From CAVYGM01 sp963768025 (lineage in GTDB: Bacteria > Bacteroidota > Bacteroidia > Cytophagales > Spirosomataceae), in the NCBI GenBank assembly GCA_963768025.1, contig CAVYGM010000027.1:56063-120062 (forward strand): a DNA stretch of 64,000 nt, given 5' to 3'. Below the pieces are notes generated by a model. The model was not told the origin of the DNA. It saw nothing but the letters and a program-made list of their open reading frames with translations, and searched no databases. The translations under genes and the position numbers were made by a program. Every line of letters starts with the position of its first letter. The first letter of the stretch is position 1. Of the stretch, positions 36,723-48,022 are shown one piece after another.

Positions 36723-38632
36723 CTAAAAATAAATTTGAACCCAGGGTAAAAGCTTCTTTATTTCTGATTTTGTTGCTTCTGGAATTGGATTCTCACTCAA
36801 ATCCAGCGTAGTCAGGCTGGTTCAACTTTTCGATCTGGGGGGGGAGGCTGGTGAGTTGATTTCCCATCAAATCCAGCTAAGTCAGGCTGGTCAACTTTTC
36901 GATCTGGGGGGGGAGGCTGGTGAGTTGATTATCCACTAAAGATCAAGGGTGTCAGACTGGTTAACTTTTCGATCTGAGGGGGGAGGCTTTTGAGTTGATT
37001 ATCACCTAAATCCAGCTCAAGTCAGACTGGTTAACTTTTCGATCTGGGGAGGGAGGCTTTTGAGTTGATTATACCTCAAATACAGCGTCAGTCAGACTGG
37101 TTAACTTTTCGATCTGGGGGGGAGGCTTGTGAGCTGATTTCACACTCAAATCCAGGTAAGTCAGACTGGTTAACTTTTCGATCTGGGGGGGGGGGCTGGT
37201 GAGTCGATTTTCACCCAAATTCAGCGTAGTCAGACTGGTTAACTTTTCGATCTGGGGCGGGGAGGCGAGTTGATTTCACTCAAGGACAAGCTACATCAGA
37301 CTGGTGAGCTTCTCAATCTGGAAAGGGATGTCTATCGAATTTACTAACTCAAATCCAGCATGTCAGACTGGTTAACTTTTCGATCTCGGGGGGGAGACTG
37401 GTGAGTTGATTATTACATCAAATCCAGCGCAGTCAGACTGGTCAGTTTTTCGATCTGGGGAGGGAGGCTGGTGAGTTGATTTTCACTCAAATCCAGCGAA
37501 GTCAGACTGGTTAACTTTTCGATCTGGGGAGGGAGATTGGTGAGTTGATTTCCACTCAAATCCAGCTCGTCAGATTGGTTGAACTTTTCGATCTGGGGGG
37601 GGAGGCTTTTGAGTTGATTTTCCCTCAAATTCAGCGTCGTTAGACTGGTTAATTTTTCGATCTGGAGGGGAGGAGTCGTACAGTTTATTTTCACTCAAAT
37701 CCAGTTAAGTCAGACTGGCTAATTTCCGATCTGAGGAGGAAGGCTAATAAAGTTGATTGTTGCTCAAATTCAGCGTTGTCTAGACTTGCTTAACTTGTGT
37801 CGATTGTTTCTGGAATACACGTTGAATCAAATTGTCATAAAGTAACAAGTGACTTTGTAATATCTGGAAATTTAAATATATACTGTGGGAATAGAATCTA
37901 ATTTTTGTGACCTTAGATCCAATCGCTTCTGTTTCATCAGTAATTTCATTAAGGGTTGTAGCCAGAAGGTACTGATTTTTTAGTGTGTCAAGTAGGTATC
38001 TTTTCTCACCTTGTTTTACTCGGCAAAACCATCATTATCGCTGAATTGCGTAACTTCATCATATATGTAATCAATTTCAGGAATTCCATTTTTGTTAATG
38101 AATCCAAATTTGTTTTCACCATTAATAAGTTTTTTGTGCTATGGCAAAGCGACCGTTGTAAAAGTATAAGGCATCAATAAACTTGCTTAGCCTTCTCTTC
38201 GCTTTTGCCTTTACGCGTTCACATCTGCAACCCTTCTAAACTGTCGCGTTTAAATGGCGCTATAGACTTTGTTTTCATCATTCTGCGATCACTAGGAGGT
38301 TATCTGCTTTTTTTTGCACTATCCGCGATGGCCAAATTCTTCCTGGCCAGTTTATTGGCATCATTTGCTTTCAGATTAGCATCAGCTTCCTGCTTCAAAG
38401 CCAAAATCAATTCAAATACCTTATCAATCTCTAAATCTACCAGGTCACTTTTAGAAGGGTCACACCGCCGGGCGGAGTTGAATTTTTGGATGGCAAGTTT
38501 GTATTAGCTTTTCTTTGATTTGAGCATTTCTCTCCCCTCTTCAATCCGTTTTTCATAGCAACCATACCGATCCTGGGAGAAAGATAGAGAGGATACCCCC
38601 ATAAATAGCATTACTAGCAAGAGAGCTTTCAT
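36723..38632 (-). CDS. Exported WG-repeat/LRR protein (many frameshifts)
   Basis: Second gene of the CHAT/STAND locus. The ATG at 38632 (MKALLLVMLFMGVSSLSFSQ) gives a signal peptide, followed by a helical tetratricopeptide-like part (YEKRIEEGREMLKS, NLKANDANKLARKNLAIADSA). WG-type repeats (ENKFGFINKNGIPEIDYIYDE) come next, then about 14 leucine-rich repeats of 23 residues (69 bp) with consensus LTSLTTLDLSENQLTSLPPQIEK. The end ENPIPEATKSEIKKLLPWVQ is typical for such LRR proteins. The start overlaps the upstream gene's stop in an ATGA. Frameshifts lie throughout, many in G runs of the repeats, so the intact form is uncertain. DNA is notably AT-rich in its 5' half. Confidence 0.7.
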
Positions 38633-41600
38633 TTTATTTTGCGTTTATCTTCTACTTTTTCAATTTCTTTTTGATTGACCTGATACTCTGCCGAGTCCTT
38701 AATAAAGTAGGTATCGTTCACAGTGCGTGCAAATTTTAAGGCACTATCTACCTCGGATTTTTCACCGGATTTAAGGAACGTTTCGGCATCGAGTAGGTAG
38801 GCTTTGAGTTCAGTAGGTTTGGAATTGTTTTAAGTTTTTTTCGGATACAGTCTTAGGCTATCTGCTCTGATAGTTTCCTTTTCTGCGTTTTGTTTTTCTT
38901 TTTCGGCTTCCTGTTGTTGGTAATAAGCATATACAACTCCAATCACAGCAAAAACAAATGCAATGACTGCGACAATGAGCCACTTTCTAATTTTTTGAGC
39001 TTATGCCCTTTCTTTTTTCAGTTCTGTCCTTTGCCTTCTTCTCTCCGAGCCTTTTTACTTTCTTCAAAAAACTTCTTTTCCTTCTGTATCCAGCTCGGGT
39101 ACAACATCTTCAAAACCAACCAATTGCTTAAGGTTAGATACTCTCTGATTTCCTGTGAATTATCAAAGGCTAGCTTAATTAGGATTTTTAAGTTGTCTCT
39201 CTTCCGCTGCTCGTCTGTGCGTTCATTATCGATTATCTTGGCAAGATTATCATGCCCCAACTCCATATAATCACCCTCGGAACGAAGGATTTTGACTCTT
39301 TCCAGTTCATTCAAACAGAGCGAAAGGATAGGCGCCGGTAGCAAAGCAGGGAAGAAGCCCTTTGGTCGGGGGAAATGTCTATATTGCCCCCTAGTTGTAG
39401 TGTACTTATGGGGCGTTTTGTACCTTCGGCAGACACAAATCCATTCAGTACCAACTTTACGGCATCCTCCGGGGTGGCCTTGATCTTCTTTTTTCAGAGT
39501 TTGGGCCTGAATGAGCTCTTTTTGCTCGTTCAGGAAGCGGAAGAGTACGTCGTCAATGGAGCCAAAGTCTTCGATTTCCTGCTTGGTGAATACCAGTGGG
39601 GGTAGGGAGATCTGCCGGAGGATTGCATGGTCAGGATAGGTACGTTCGTAGTCCTTACGTGTAAAACTGATCCAGATAGATCTGCAAGTCAGTGAGTTCG
39701 ATGCCAGAACGCTCGCGGCTTACCTTGCGGATAATTTCCTCGTACCGTTTTCTTTATCGTCTCTCCTTTCCTTCTACCGAAATGTTGAACTCCCGGAACG
39801 AATCCCTCAGTACAGTTTCTACATTTTTAGTATTCATCGGCTCGACCCGCATCCGAAAATCGAACAGGTTGGGGAGGGCTTTCTCAAGCCGGTACAGACG
39901 ACCCAGGTACTCTTCCCGCATCACCATGATCACCGTGCAGGGAAGATCGTCCTCCATGATGTTCCTGTAGGGTAGCTTGCGAATTTTTTCCTTTCCTCTT
40001 CACTCCCCAGAATGAATAGTTCTTCAAACTGATCAAAAATCAGATAGACGGGTCGCAGGTAGTGCTGGTACAATTGCCGGATTTGCTCCGGGATGCTTCC
40101 CTCGGCAGTGGGCAAGTAGCCGCCGGATGATGGATTCCAAAGACTCATTGATATCAGACTGCCGCCTGATCCAGAGCGGCAACCAGTCGGGGCCGTCAAA
40201 TTCTCCGGCCAGCCCGCATTGAATCAGGCTGGTTTTGCCGGTACCGGATAAGCCGTACAGGAGTAGCAGCCGGGTGCGCAATACCTGACGGTACAGTTGC
40301 CTGGGTTTCTTTTTTCCGCCCAAAAAACTCATCCTTGTCGTCGAGCGTAAACGGATCAAGAAATTTGAAGGGACTTCTCATAGCTCATTGGAGCGTTTTG
40401 TTGAGAACTATGCTCGTGAAGGACTCTATCTGCTTGTATAGTAAAGAATTGAAGGTTAACGGTGCATTCCAACTCCTCTTGATCGGCGTGAAGAAAGCAC
40501 TTCTCTTGCTTAGGCACTTTATTTTCTTCTGGACTTACTTCCCAAAGATTCTTGTACGAAGTTGCCGGGCAGTAGTAGAGCGTATTTTTTACGGGTGAAA
40601 AGTATTCCAAAAAGTGTAGGTCAGGTTTGCTCGCATTGTCATGAGCATTTTTATCAATCAAAAAAGGAGATAGGTTCAAATTGACGTTGGTCGAGCGATC
40701 TCCGTGCTTATGGATTATCACGGAATGAATTGTCCAGGGGAAAGTTACTAAATAATTGATCATCCTCCTCTATTAGAACATCTCCTTGATTTCGTAAGGT
40801 GCGAAACCGGTATCTAAATACTTGTTTATTTCAGGCGTTGATTTTTGAAAAATTCAATGTTTGGAATTGAAGTTAAGCTATACTCGATCATAAAGTCGAA
40901 AGCACGAAGTATTTTCGCTAAGCTGTTTTCAGTTTCAAGGCATAGAGTTAGCAAATCAGAAGTGGCAGCTAGTTCGTCTTCTTTTTCGAGTTTTGATTCC
41001 AGATCATCCAGGGCATTTTTTGTATCTGCTTTATTAAATGTATCAAGAATACCCGTCCATTTCGATTATAAAGCAGGACAACTGTTCTGCTTTTATAACT
41101 TGAAGAAGAAATTTGAGTAATTCAAGATTGGAGTGGGTGATTTTTACTTTGACTGTTGTTGCAAAAAGTAGATGTAAAGAGTTCTTGGCCTTCACTGGAT
41201 ATAATTGATCTGTTTTCCTTGTTCAACTCCCTCATCCCAAAGTTGTGCCAATAGCGTATAGGTAGCCAGGTTGATAACGGCACGATAGGCGAACAGAAGC
41301 ATTTTGAAGCGATCTTTGGAAGGTGAATCATAAAAAACACCTGGTCCGTTTTTTGGTGTCAATAGCTTTCTGATCGGCTCACTGATTAGGAAAGGGGAGT
41401 GAAGACAGTATTTTTTCCTTCGAGTTATCAATTTCATAGTCATACGCTATACCTGAGAGGGATTCTTTTATTTCCTTATTTATGCCGCTTTGGTAGGCTT
41501 TGGGTTATTGGTGGGCAGATCGCCAAGTATCAAGATAGTCTTCTTTTAAGCTCGATTGCAGTAAATCCCCCAAAGCGGTACATTGGCATTTATTTCTACT

Positions 41601-42146
41601 GTTACTAAACCACGAGACTCTATTTCAACCCCTTCAATTTTACCATACACTCTGGCCTTTATAATTGATTGGTTAAACGCATCGCGAATGGAGGAACCGA
41701 TTGACAGTTCTTTGAAAAATGAAATGGAAAACTGAGTGGCTGTTTGATCGCCAACGGGCGCACTGGTTGCAATGACAATGGGAATGCCATTATTTAGTAG
41801 TGCATTAACCTGGCAGCCGTAGAGCAGCCATTTAAAATCACCAGACCTAAATTTTTACATTTGCCCAATAGGCCAGCGATACCATCACTATTGCCTTCGC
41901 CATCGATCAGGCTAAGTTGTTCAGGCCCCGCGTGTCCACTAAATAAAAATAGGAGAATGTCTTTTTCATAAGCGGTAATCCATTGATCATCTTTCTACGG
42001 CTTGAAATTTGATCGGAAACAATTACGAAGTCTTTACTGGCAGCTCTTTCTAAAAGCGCATCATTAATTCCATCGTATTCATCTTGAAGCGTTTTTAGAA
42101 AATTTTTTCCTTCACCATTAGCAAAGTGCAGTAAAAGTGTAGACAT
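38629..42146 (-). CDS. CHAT-protease/STAND-NTPase membrane protein (many frameshifts)
   Basis: A protein of about 1170 residues, reconstructed across frames. Residues 1-250 form a CHAT (caspase-like) protease. The catalytic His is in LFLFSGHAGPEQLSLIDGEG (near 41925) and the Cys in LVILNGCSTA (near 41825), followed by GIPIVIATSAPVGDQTATQF. A linker leads to SPFKFLDPFTLDDKDEFFGRKKE, which opens a STAND-type NTPase (nSTAND1). Its Walker A is GLSGTGKTS (near 40230) and Walker B VYLIFDQFEELF (near 40040), followed by VMREEYLGRLYRLE. A single transmembrane helix (from WLIVAVIAFVFAVIGVVY, about 38930-38990) and a charged tail close the protein. It is probably an inducible protease switch in host defence or cell death. 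Eight or more indels are present, and AT-rich DNA suggests transfer. Confidence 0.78.
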
Positions 42147-42556
42147 ACCCGGCTCGTTGAATTTGAATAGCTAAATATACATAGGGGAAATGAAAAAAGT
42201 GCAAGTATTTCGTGTGGGGTAGGGAAAGTGTCGGGTTTGGGGGGTTCGAGAATTCAGATAGTTTAGACGAATTTTGTAAATGTTGGCAACCGTATAGAGG
42301 ATTTGATTGAAGAAGCGTAGCCCTGAACCGTTTATCCTTGTAAATCGAATACACCGTGTTTGATTTGCAAGGATGATACACGGAAAAATCTAGGATGACT
42401 TCTCAGCTAGTATTGATAGTATCTTTCCCCCCTTTTCACAATCCCAACATTTCCTACCACAAAACCCACAAACCACCCCGGCCCCAAACCCCACATTGGC
42501 GAGTTTCGGCATTTTGGACTATATTCAACCCCTTAATTCAGCCTAACTCAATCTGT
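42147..42556. other. Divergent intergenic region with palindrome
   Basis: A 410-bp gap between the divergently transcribed CHAT/STAND locus and the zinc protease. It is AT-rich and pyrimidine-rich near 42420-42500. The only marked element is the imperfect palindrome at 42334-42374. No TAnnTTTG box was found. Confidence 0.6.
42334..42374. promoter_or_regulatory. Imperfect 41-bp palindrome in divergent promoter region
   Basis: ATCCTTGTAAATCGAATACA is mirrored by TGTTTGATTTGCAAGGAT with three differences. Length and position between divergent genes fit a dimeric regulator site, although a hairpin function is equally possible. Confidence 0.45.
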
Positions 42557-45021
42557 ATGCAAAAACACGTCTATACGCTACTGGCCGTTCTGCTCACGAG
42601 CCTGTGTACCCTGGCTCAGTCGCCCACCATCGAAACCTTCACCAAGGACATGGAAAAGCGCGAAGGCTTTATGCCCTTCTACTGGGATGCCAAAAAAGGA
42701 AAAATCTGGCTGGAAATCAGTCAACTGGATACGGAATTGCTCTATTACCCCACGCTGGCGCAAGGGGTAGGTTCCAACGACATCGGCCTGGATCGGGGAC
42801 GTTTGGGGGGGGAGCATATCGTGAAGTTTCAGCGCAGTGGGCCCAAGATCCTGCTGGTAGAGCCCAACTACATGTACCGCGCCCTGAGCAACGATCCGCT
42901 GGAAAAGAAGGCCGTGGAGGAGTCCTTTGCCCGTTCGGTACACTGGGGCTTTGAGGTAGCCGCCGAAACCGAAGGACGTATCCTCGTAGACCTCACGCCC
43001 TTCCTGATGCAGGATGCCGTCGGGGCGGTGCAGTCCATCAGCCGCACCCGGCAGGGTACCTATAAATTGGATGCTTCGCGCTCGGCCTTGTACCTGGACC
43101 GCACCAAAAATTTCCCCAAAAACACCGAATTCGAAACCATCATTACCCTCACCGGCGACAATCCCGGGGGGTACCTGCGCTCGGTGGTACCCACGGCCAC
43201 GGCCGTTACCATGCACCAGCACCACTCCTTTGTGGAGCTGCCGGATGCGGGTTACCAAACCCGCGCCTTCGATCCGCGCTCGGGCGTGAATGGCATTGAG
43301 TTTTTTGACTACGCCTCGCCCGTGGGCGATCCGATCATCAAGCGCTACATTTCGCGGCACCGCCTGCAAAAGAAAGACCCGACGGCCGCCATGAGCGAAG
43401 CCGTGGAGCCGATCATTTACTACATGGACCCCGGCGCGCCCGAGCCCATCCGCACGGCCCTGATGGAAGGGACGGCCTGGTGGAATCAGGCCTTTGAGGC
43501 GGCGGGCTACGTCAATGCCTTTCAGGTAAAACTATTGCCCCCCGATGCCGATCCGATGGATATCCGCTACAACCTGATTCAGTGGGTACACCGCTCCACG
43601 CGGGGCTGGTCGTACGGCGGCAGTATCTCCGACCCCCGCACGGGCGAAATCCTGAAAGGGAAGGTTACGCTCGGCTCGCTGCGGGTCCGGCAGGATTTCC
43701 TGATTGCCCAGGGGCTGGTGGCAAAGTACGAAGAAGGCAAGGCCGTGTCGGACGAGATGATGGCGCTCTCGCTGGCGCGGCTGCGCCAACTGGCCGCGCA
43801 CGAGGTAGGCCATACGTTGGGCCTGCCGCACAACTACATCGCCAGCACCATTGAGCGCGCTTCGGTGATGGACTACCCGCACCCGCACGTAGAAATCAAA
43901 AATGACACCACCCTCGACCTGTCCAACGCCTACGCCACGGGCATCGGCGGATGGGACAAGATCGCCATCAACTACGCCTACCGCGAATTTCCCGCAGGGA
44001 GCCAGTGAGAAAGATTCTCTGAATAAAATTATTACCGATTACCTCAAAACCGGACAAGGCTTCCTGACCGACCAGGATGCGCGGCCGGCCGGGAGTTCGC
44101 ACTCCAAAACCCACCTCTGGGATGGCGGTAAAAATGCCGTGGATGAACTGGAACGGGTGATGAAGGTGCGGAAAATTGCGTCTGAATCAGTTTTCGGAAA
44201 GCAAGATTCCCGTCGGGATGCCCATCGCTACCTTGCAGGAGGTGCTGGTGCCCATGTACCTGTTTCATCGCTACCAGGTAGAGGCAGCGGCCAAGGTCAT
44301 TGGCGGACTGGACTATACGTACGCCCTGCGGGGCGACGGACAAACGGCCGTGCGCCCGTGGACGGCGGCGAGCAGCGCCGCGCCCTGCGTACGGTGATGG
44401 CGTCTATCAAGCCGGACGTACTGGCCCTGCCTCGCTCCATCATCAAGCTACTGCCTCCCCGTCCCTTTGGCTACGACGGCAACCCCCGCGAGCTGTTCGT
44501 CGGGCCGCACCGGCCTGACGTTTGACCCGCTGGCTCCGGCGGAGGCCGCTACGCAGCTGGTACTGGACTTTGTGCTGCATCCCGAGCGGGCCAGCCGCCT
44601 GGAAGCGCAGCGGGCGCTGGATACGTCCCTGCCCGGCCTGGGCGAGGTGGTGGATGCGCTGGTAGACGATACCTGGAAAAATAAAACCCTTACCCGCGAA
44701 AGCTATCAGGCGGCGATCCGGCGACAAACGGAGGGGATGATTGTGCAGGGGCTCATGAATTTGGCGGCATCGGAAGATGCCTCACCGGCAGCTCGTTCCA
44801 TGGCGTTGTTTAAGCTGAATGATCTGAAAACCTGGATGGATCAGAAGCAATTCAGCGTGGATGAGCAGCACCGGGCGCACTATTTTTATACCCTGCGGCG
44901 CATAGAGCAGTTTGAAAAAGGAGATAAGGAGGGGCTGGCGGCCACTAAGCTCAACAGCGTGCCCGACGGCTCGCCGATTGACCCCGGTCAGGACTGGCTG
45001 GAGCCGGTGTGCGGATGGTGA
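42557..45021 (+). CDS. Zinc-dependent metalloprotease, DUF5117/DUF4953 type (frameshifted)
   Basis: Secreted protease. The start at 42557 (MQKHVYTLLAVLLTSLCTLAQ) gives a signal peptide. The DUF5117-like part (WDAKKGKIWLEISQLDTELLYYPTLAQGVGSNDIGLDRG) precedes the zinc signature HEVGHTLGLPHN (near 43800), a complete HExxHxxGxxH metzincin-type motif, with ERASVMDYPHP as the Met turn. The DUF4953-like C-terminal part continues through at least four frame changes (near 44005, 44180, 44370 and 44515) to WLEPVCGW. The catalytic half is intact. It is a frequent stand-alone family in Bacteroidota, with the substrate unknown. Confidence 0.88.
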
Positions 45022-45251
45022 TTTTTACGTAATTAACCGCGGAGGCCGCAAAGCGGTACGCCGCCCGGAATCTACGCAAAGTGCGCAGAGAATACTTTGC
45101 GGCCTCCGCGTAAAAACTCTGCGATCTTTGCGGTTAACAAACAAGACAAATGTCATTTTACAGGATTTTACCTTAGTTTTAACCGACCGTTCACAAAGCG
45201 GGACGTCAGGAGACGTCGAATCAGTAGAGAGTACCAGTACAACAAACCAGC
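45022..45251. repeat. Dispersed repeat with 16-bp inverted arms
   Basis: CGCGGAGGCCGCAAAG (45038-45053) and CTTTGCGGCCTCCGCG (45095-45110) are perfectly complementary. Between them lies GCGGTACGCCGCCCG, also found at 50999-51013 and inverted near 35098. A further CTTTGCGGTTAA follows. It belongs to the CGCAAAG-type intergenic repeats common in this window. Confidence 0.7.
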
Positions 45252-46631
45252 ATGAAAAAGTACCTTTTAGTAGCATCCCTGGCAGCCTTGCCAGCCCTGG
45301 CCCAGGAGACGAAAAAAGAAGATCCCAACACCCGTAACGACCTGCGCTACAACCTCAACGAATCCGGCTCGCACTATTTCAAAGCCACCTTCCTGAATCA
45401 GACGTGGCTGCGTTTCAACGAGAGCAACCCCGGCACTACTGCCCTGGGCGATCCGGCTCCCGAGACCTTCGACATCGGTCTCCGCCGGACCCGGATTCAG
45501 CTATTTGGCCAAATCACCGACCGGGTATTTCTGTACATGCAGTACGGGATGAATAATTTCAACCGCAATAATGCTTTCCCGGGCTACAATACCAACGGCA
45601 CCCCCAGCAACCGCAAAATAGCCGCTTTTTTTCATGATGCTCTCGGCGAGTACGAAGTACACCGCGAGGGTACCAACTTCGTGCGTTTTGGTGGGGGACT
45701 GACCATCGTGGGCGGCCTATCGCGCTTTTCCCAGCCCAGCATTGGCAGTATCCTGACCATGGATGTACCCGTGTTTGCCCAGGCCACCGTAGATCAGACC
45801 GACGAGTTTGCCCGGAAGCTCAGTGTGTACAGCCGGGGACAGGTAGGCAAGCTCAACTACCGGGTAGACGTCAGCGATCCTTTTCCGATCGAAACCAACG
45901 GTAGCGCGCCACCGGCCTTGGGAGTCAATTCGGTATTTGCCCAGCGCAACCACAAGAAGCAGTTTCAGGGATTATTCATCTACAATATCTTCGATACCGA
46001 AGATAATACCACGCCCGGCTACATGACCGGTACCTACCTGGGCAAGCGCAAGGTCCTGAATCTGGAAGCGGGTTTTATTTCTCAAAAAAATGCCACCTGG
46101 CAACGCAGCGGTGCCGATACGGTGTACAACAATCTGAACCTCTGGTCGGTGGCCGCCTACCTGGATATGCCGGTGGATCGGACCAAAGGCACGGCGGTTT
46201 CCTCGTATTTGGGGTACTTCTCTACCGACTACGGACAGGGGTACCTGCGCTACAATGGTCTGATGAACCCCGCTACGGGTACTACGCAGCCGCTGCCGGG
46301 CGTAGGCAGCACGCAGGGCAATGCCTACCCCATGTTCGGCACCGGTTCGGTGGTATACGCGCAGTTGGGCTACAAGTTGGCGGATAATCTGCTGGGGAGT
46401 CAGGGTACCCTGCAGCCGTACGCCTCCTGGCAGAGCGCCAATTACGACCGCCTCACCGACGCCATGAACCTGTACAATGTGGGAGTAAACTGGCTCATCC
46501 GGGGTCATACCGCCAAGCTGAGCCTCAACTACGAAAACCGGCCCATCTACCAGGCTTCCGGTACGGCCAATCAGCTTAGCGCCAGCGGACGGCGCGGCGC
46601 GTTGATGTTGCAGTACCAGATTTCAATTTAA
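45252..46631 (+). CDS. Outer-membrane porin-like beta-barrel protein
   Basis: A 459-residue protein with a signal peptide (LLVASLAALPALAQ) and alternating hydrophobic strands typical of a 16-stranded porin. Examples are DIGLRRTRIQLFGQITDRVFLYMQYG and the C-terminal RRGALMLQYQISI, which ends in an aromatic/hydrophobic strand. It has no plug domain. The family is probably the phosphate-selective-porin O/P-like group, by overall pattern only. It is in tandem with a second porin at 46743. The frame is intact. Confidence 0.75.
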   Translation: MKKYLLVASLAALPALAQETKKEDPNTRNDLRYNLNESGSHYFKATFLNQTWLRFNESNPGTTALGDPAPETFDIGLRRTRIQLFGQITDRVFLYMQYGMNNFNRNNAFPGYNTNGTPSNRKIAAFFHDALGEYEVHREGTNFVRFGGGLTIVGGLSRFSQPSIGSILTMDVPVFAQATVDQTDEFARKLSVYSRGQVGKLNYRVDVSDPFPIETNGSAPPALGVNSVFAQRNHKKQFQGLFIYNIFDTEDNTTPGYMTGTYLGKRKVLNLEAGFISQKNATWQRSGADTVYNNLNLWSVAAYLDMPVDRTKGTAVSSYLGYFSTDYGQGYLRYNGLMNPATGTTQPLPGVGSTQGNAYPMFGTGSVVYAQLGYKLADNLLGSQGTLQPYASWQSANYDRLTDAMNLYNVGVNWLIRGHTAKLSLNYENRPIYQASGTANQLSASGRRGALMLQYQISI

Positions 46632-46699
46632 AAAGGGTTGATCCGATGCCGGAAAACATGAAAAGCGCCGGGGAGCTGGGGTAAGATTGTATCTTGTCC

Positions 46700-46707
46700 T
46701 ACTTTTG
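46700..46707 (+). promoter_or_regulatory. -7 box (TACTTTTG) before second porin
   Basis: TACTTTTG matches TAnnTTTG and lies 36 bases before the TTG start of the second porin. No well-spaced -33 TTG was found. Confidence 0.45.
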
Positions 46708-46742
46708 TGTGCTTAGTTTCTGACACCTAATCTACGTTCGTT

Positions 46743-47987
46743 TTGTTGCCACTGTTTGTACGTTACTTCACGGGAGTAATCCAAAGAGCTCAGAAGGTAG
46801 TTCTGATCCTTGTCTTCGGAATGCTTTCTGTTACTCCGCTTTTTGCCCAGAACGAAACCGATGAAGCTCCGCTTCTCAACGTTCGTAATGGCGTTAGCTT
46901 TCGGAAAGATTCTGTTTTTTCGTTAAATCTGCGGTTCCGGATGCAGAACAGAGCCGCCTTTTATTCGCAATTGGACGGACAAGGGGAGCCAACGGTGGAG
47001 GCGAGGGTCCGGCGGCTTCGCCTCCGCCTGGATGGCTTCCTGCTATCCACGAAGCTTTCGTACTACATCCAATTGTCGTTCTCCCGGGCCGATCAGGATT
47101 TGGTGGAGGATGTGATTGCGCAGACGGTCCGTGACGCCATGATCTACTACCGCTTTTCCCCGACCTTTTACATCGGCTTCGGGCAGGGCAAGCTACCCGG
47201 CAACCGGCAGCGGGTTATTTCCTCGGGAAACATACAAATGCCCGATCGCTCCGTGGCCAATCAGCTCTACACCATCGATCGTGACTTCGGGATATTTGCC
47301 TACAAAACGATCCAGTTCAATACCGCGCAGCTGCAATTCAAAACGGCCATTAGTACCGGTGAAGGCCGCAATGCCGTGCTCTCCAACGACGGCCTTGCCT
47401 ATACCGGCCGGGTAGAGCTACTGCCGTTGGGAGACTTCATAAACTCCGGAGATTATAGCGAGGGCGATCTGGAATTCGAGCCAACTCCCAAGCTATCGCT
47501 GGCGGCTACGTACAGCCTGAATCATAAGGCCGTTCGCGCGGGCGGGCAGTTGGGAAGAGCCCTGCCGGAGCCGGTCGATATGCAAACCTTCATTGCCGAC
47601 ATGATGTTTAAATACAATGGATGGGCGTTGCTGGGCGAATATTTCGACCGGTCGCTCATCGCCATGAACGACGAGATGACCACTCCTGCTACCTTCCGGT
47701 CCGTAGCGCAGGGGAGGGCGCTCAACCTGCAGGCGAGTCGGATGATCGGACGAAAGAGCGAGGTGATCGTACGGTACACCACCGCTACGCCCATCCCGGC
47801 TTTGCGGAATTTTCAACCCGACTACCGTACCAAAGCGGTGGGGTACACGCGGTACTTCAACGGCCACCGGATTAAACTGCAAACGTACCTCGGCCTGGAC
47901 GATCGGATTTATCCGGATGGGGCCACTTCGGGGACTTCCTACAAAAACCGCCTGCAGGCTATGGTGCAGATGGAGTTGGGCATCTGA
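46743..47987 (+). CDS. Porin O/P-type outer-membrane channel
   Basis: A 414-residue barrel protein resembling phosphate-selective porin OprO/P. It has a signal peptide (VVLILVFGMLSVTPLFAQ), then FSLNLRFRMQNRAAFY and VRRLRLRLDGFLLSTKLSYYIQLSFSR, a typical O/P-porin start. Repeated amphipathic strands and a C-terminal MVQMELGI follow. The start is a TTG at 46743; it may lie slightly downstream, because the signal peptide begins near residue 15. It lies 111 bases after the previous porin, with its own -7 box. Confidence 0.82.
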   Translation: MLPLFVRYFTGVIQRAQKVVLILVFGMLSVTPLFAQNETDEAPLLNVRNGVSFRKDSVFSLNLRFRMQNRAAFYSQLDGQGEPTVEARVRRLRLRLDGFLLSTKLSYYIQLSFSRADQDLVEDVIAQTVRDAMIYYRFSPTFYIGFGQGKLPGNRQRVISSGNIQMPDRSVANQLYTIDRDFGIFAYKTIQFNTAQLQFKTAISTGEGRNAVLSNDGLAYTGRVELLPLGDFINSGDYSEGDLEFEPTPKLSLAATYSLNHKAVRAGGQLGRALPEPVDMQTFIADMMFKYNGWALLGEYFDRSLIAMNDEMTTPATFRSVAQGRALNLQASRMIGRKSEVIVRYTTATPIPALRNFQPDYRTKAVGYTRYFNGHRIKLQTYLGLDDRIYPDGATSGTSYKNRLQAMVQMELGI

Positions 47988-48022
47988 GGGTACCTGGCTT
48001 TCATGGGTAGGGTAGGTGATGT

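Noticed and set aside
36800..37790. Regular repeats of about 69 bp as a CRISPR array
   Set aside because: The repeats translate to a leucine-rich repeat consensus, are adjacent without spacers of constant length, and no cas gene is present.
36180..42150. Defence-like cluster as a prophage
   Set aside because: No integrase, capsid, terminase or tail genes are present.
42578..43369. Long minus-strand frame opposite the zinc protease
   Set aside because: The plus strand carries a signal peptide and HExxHxxGxxH motif; the minus frame has no recognisable content.
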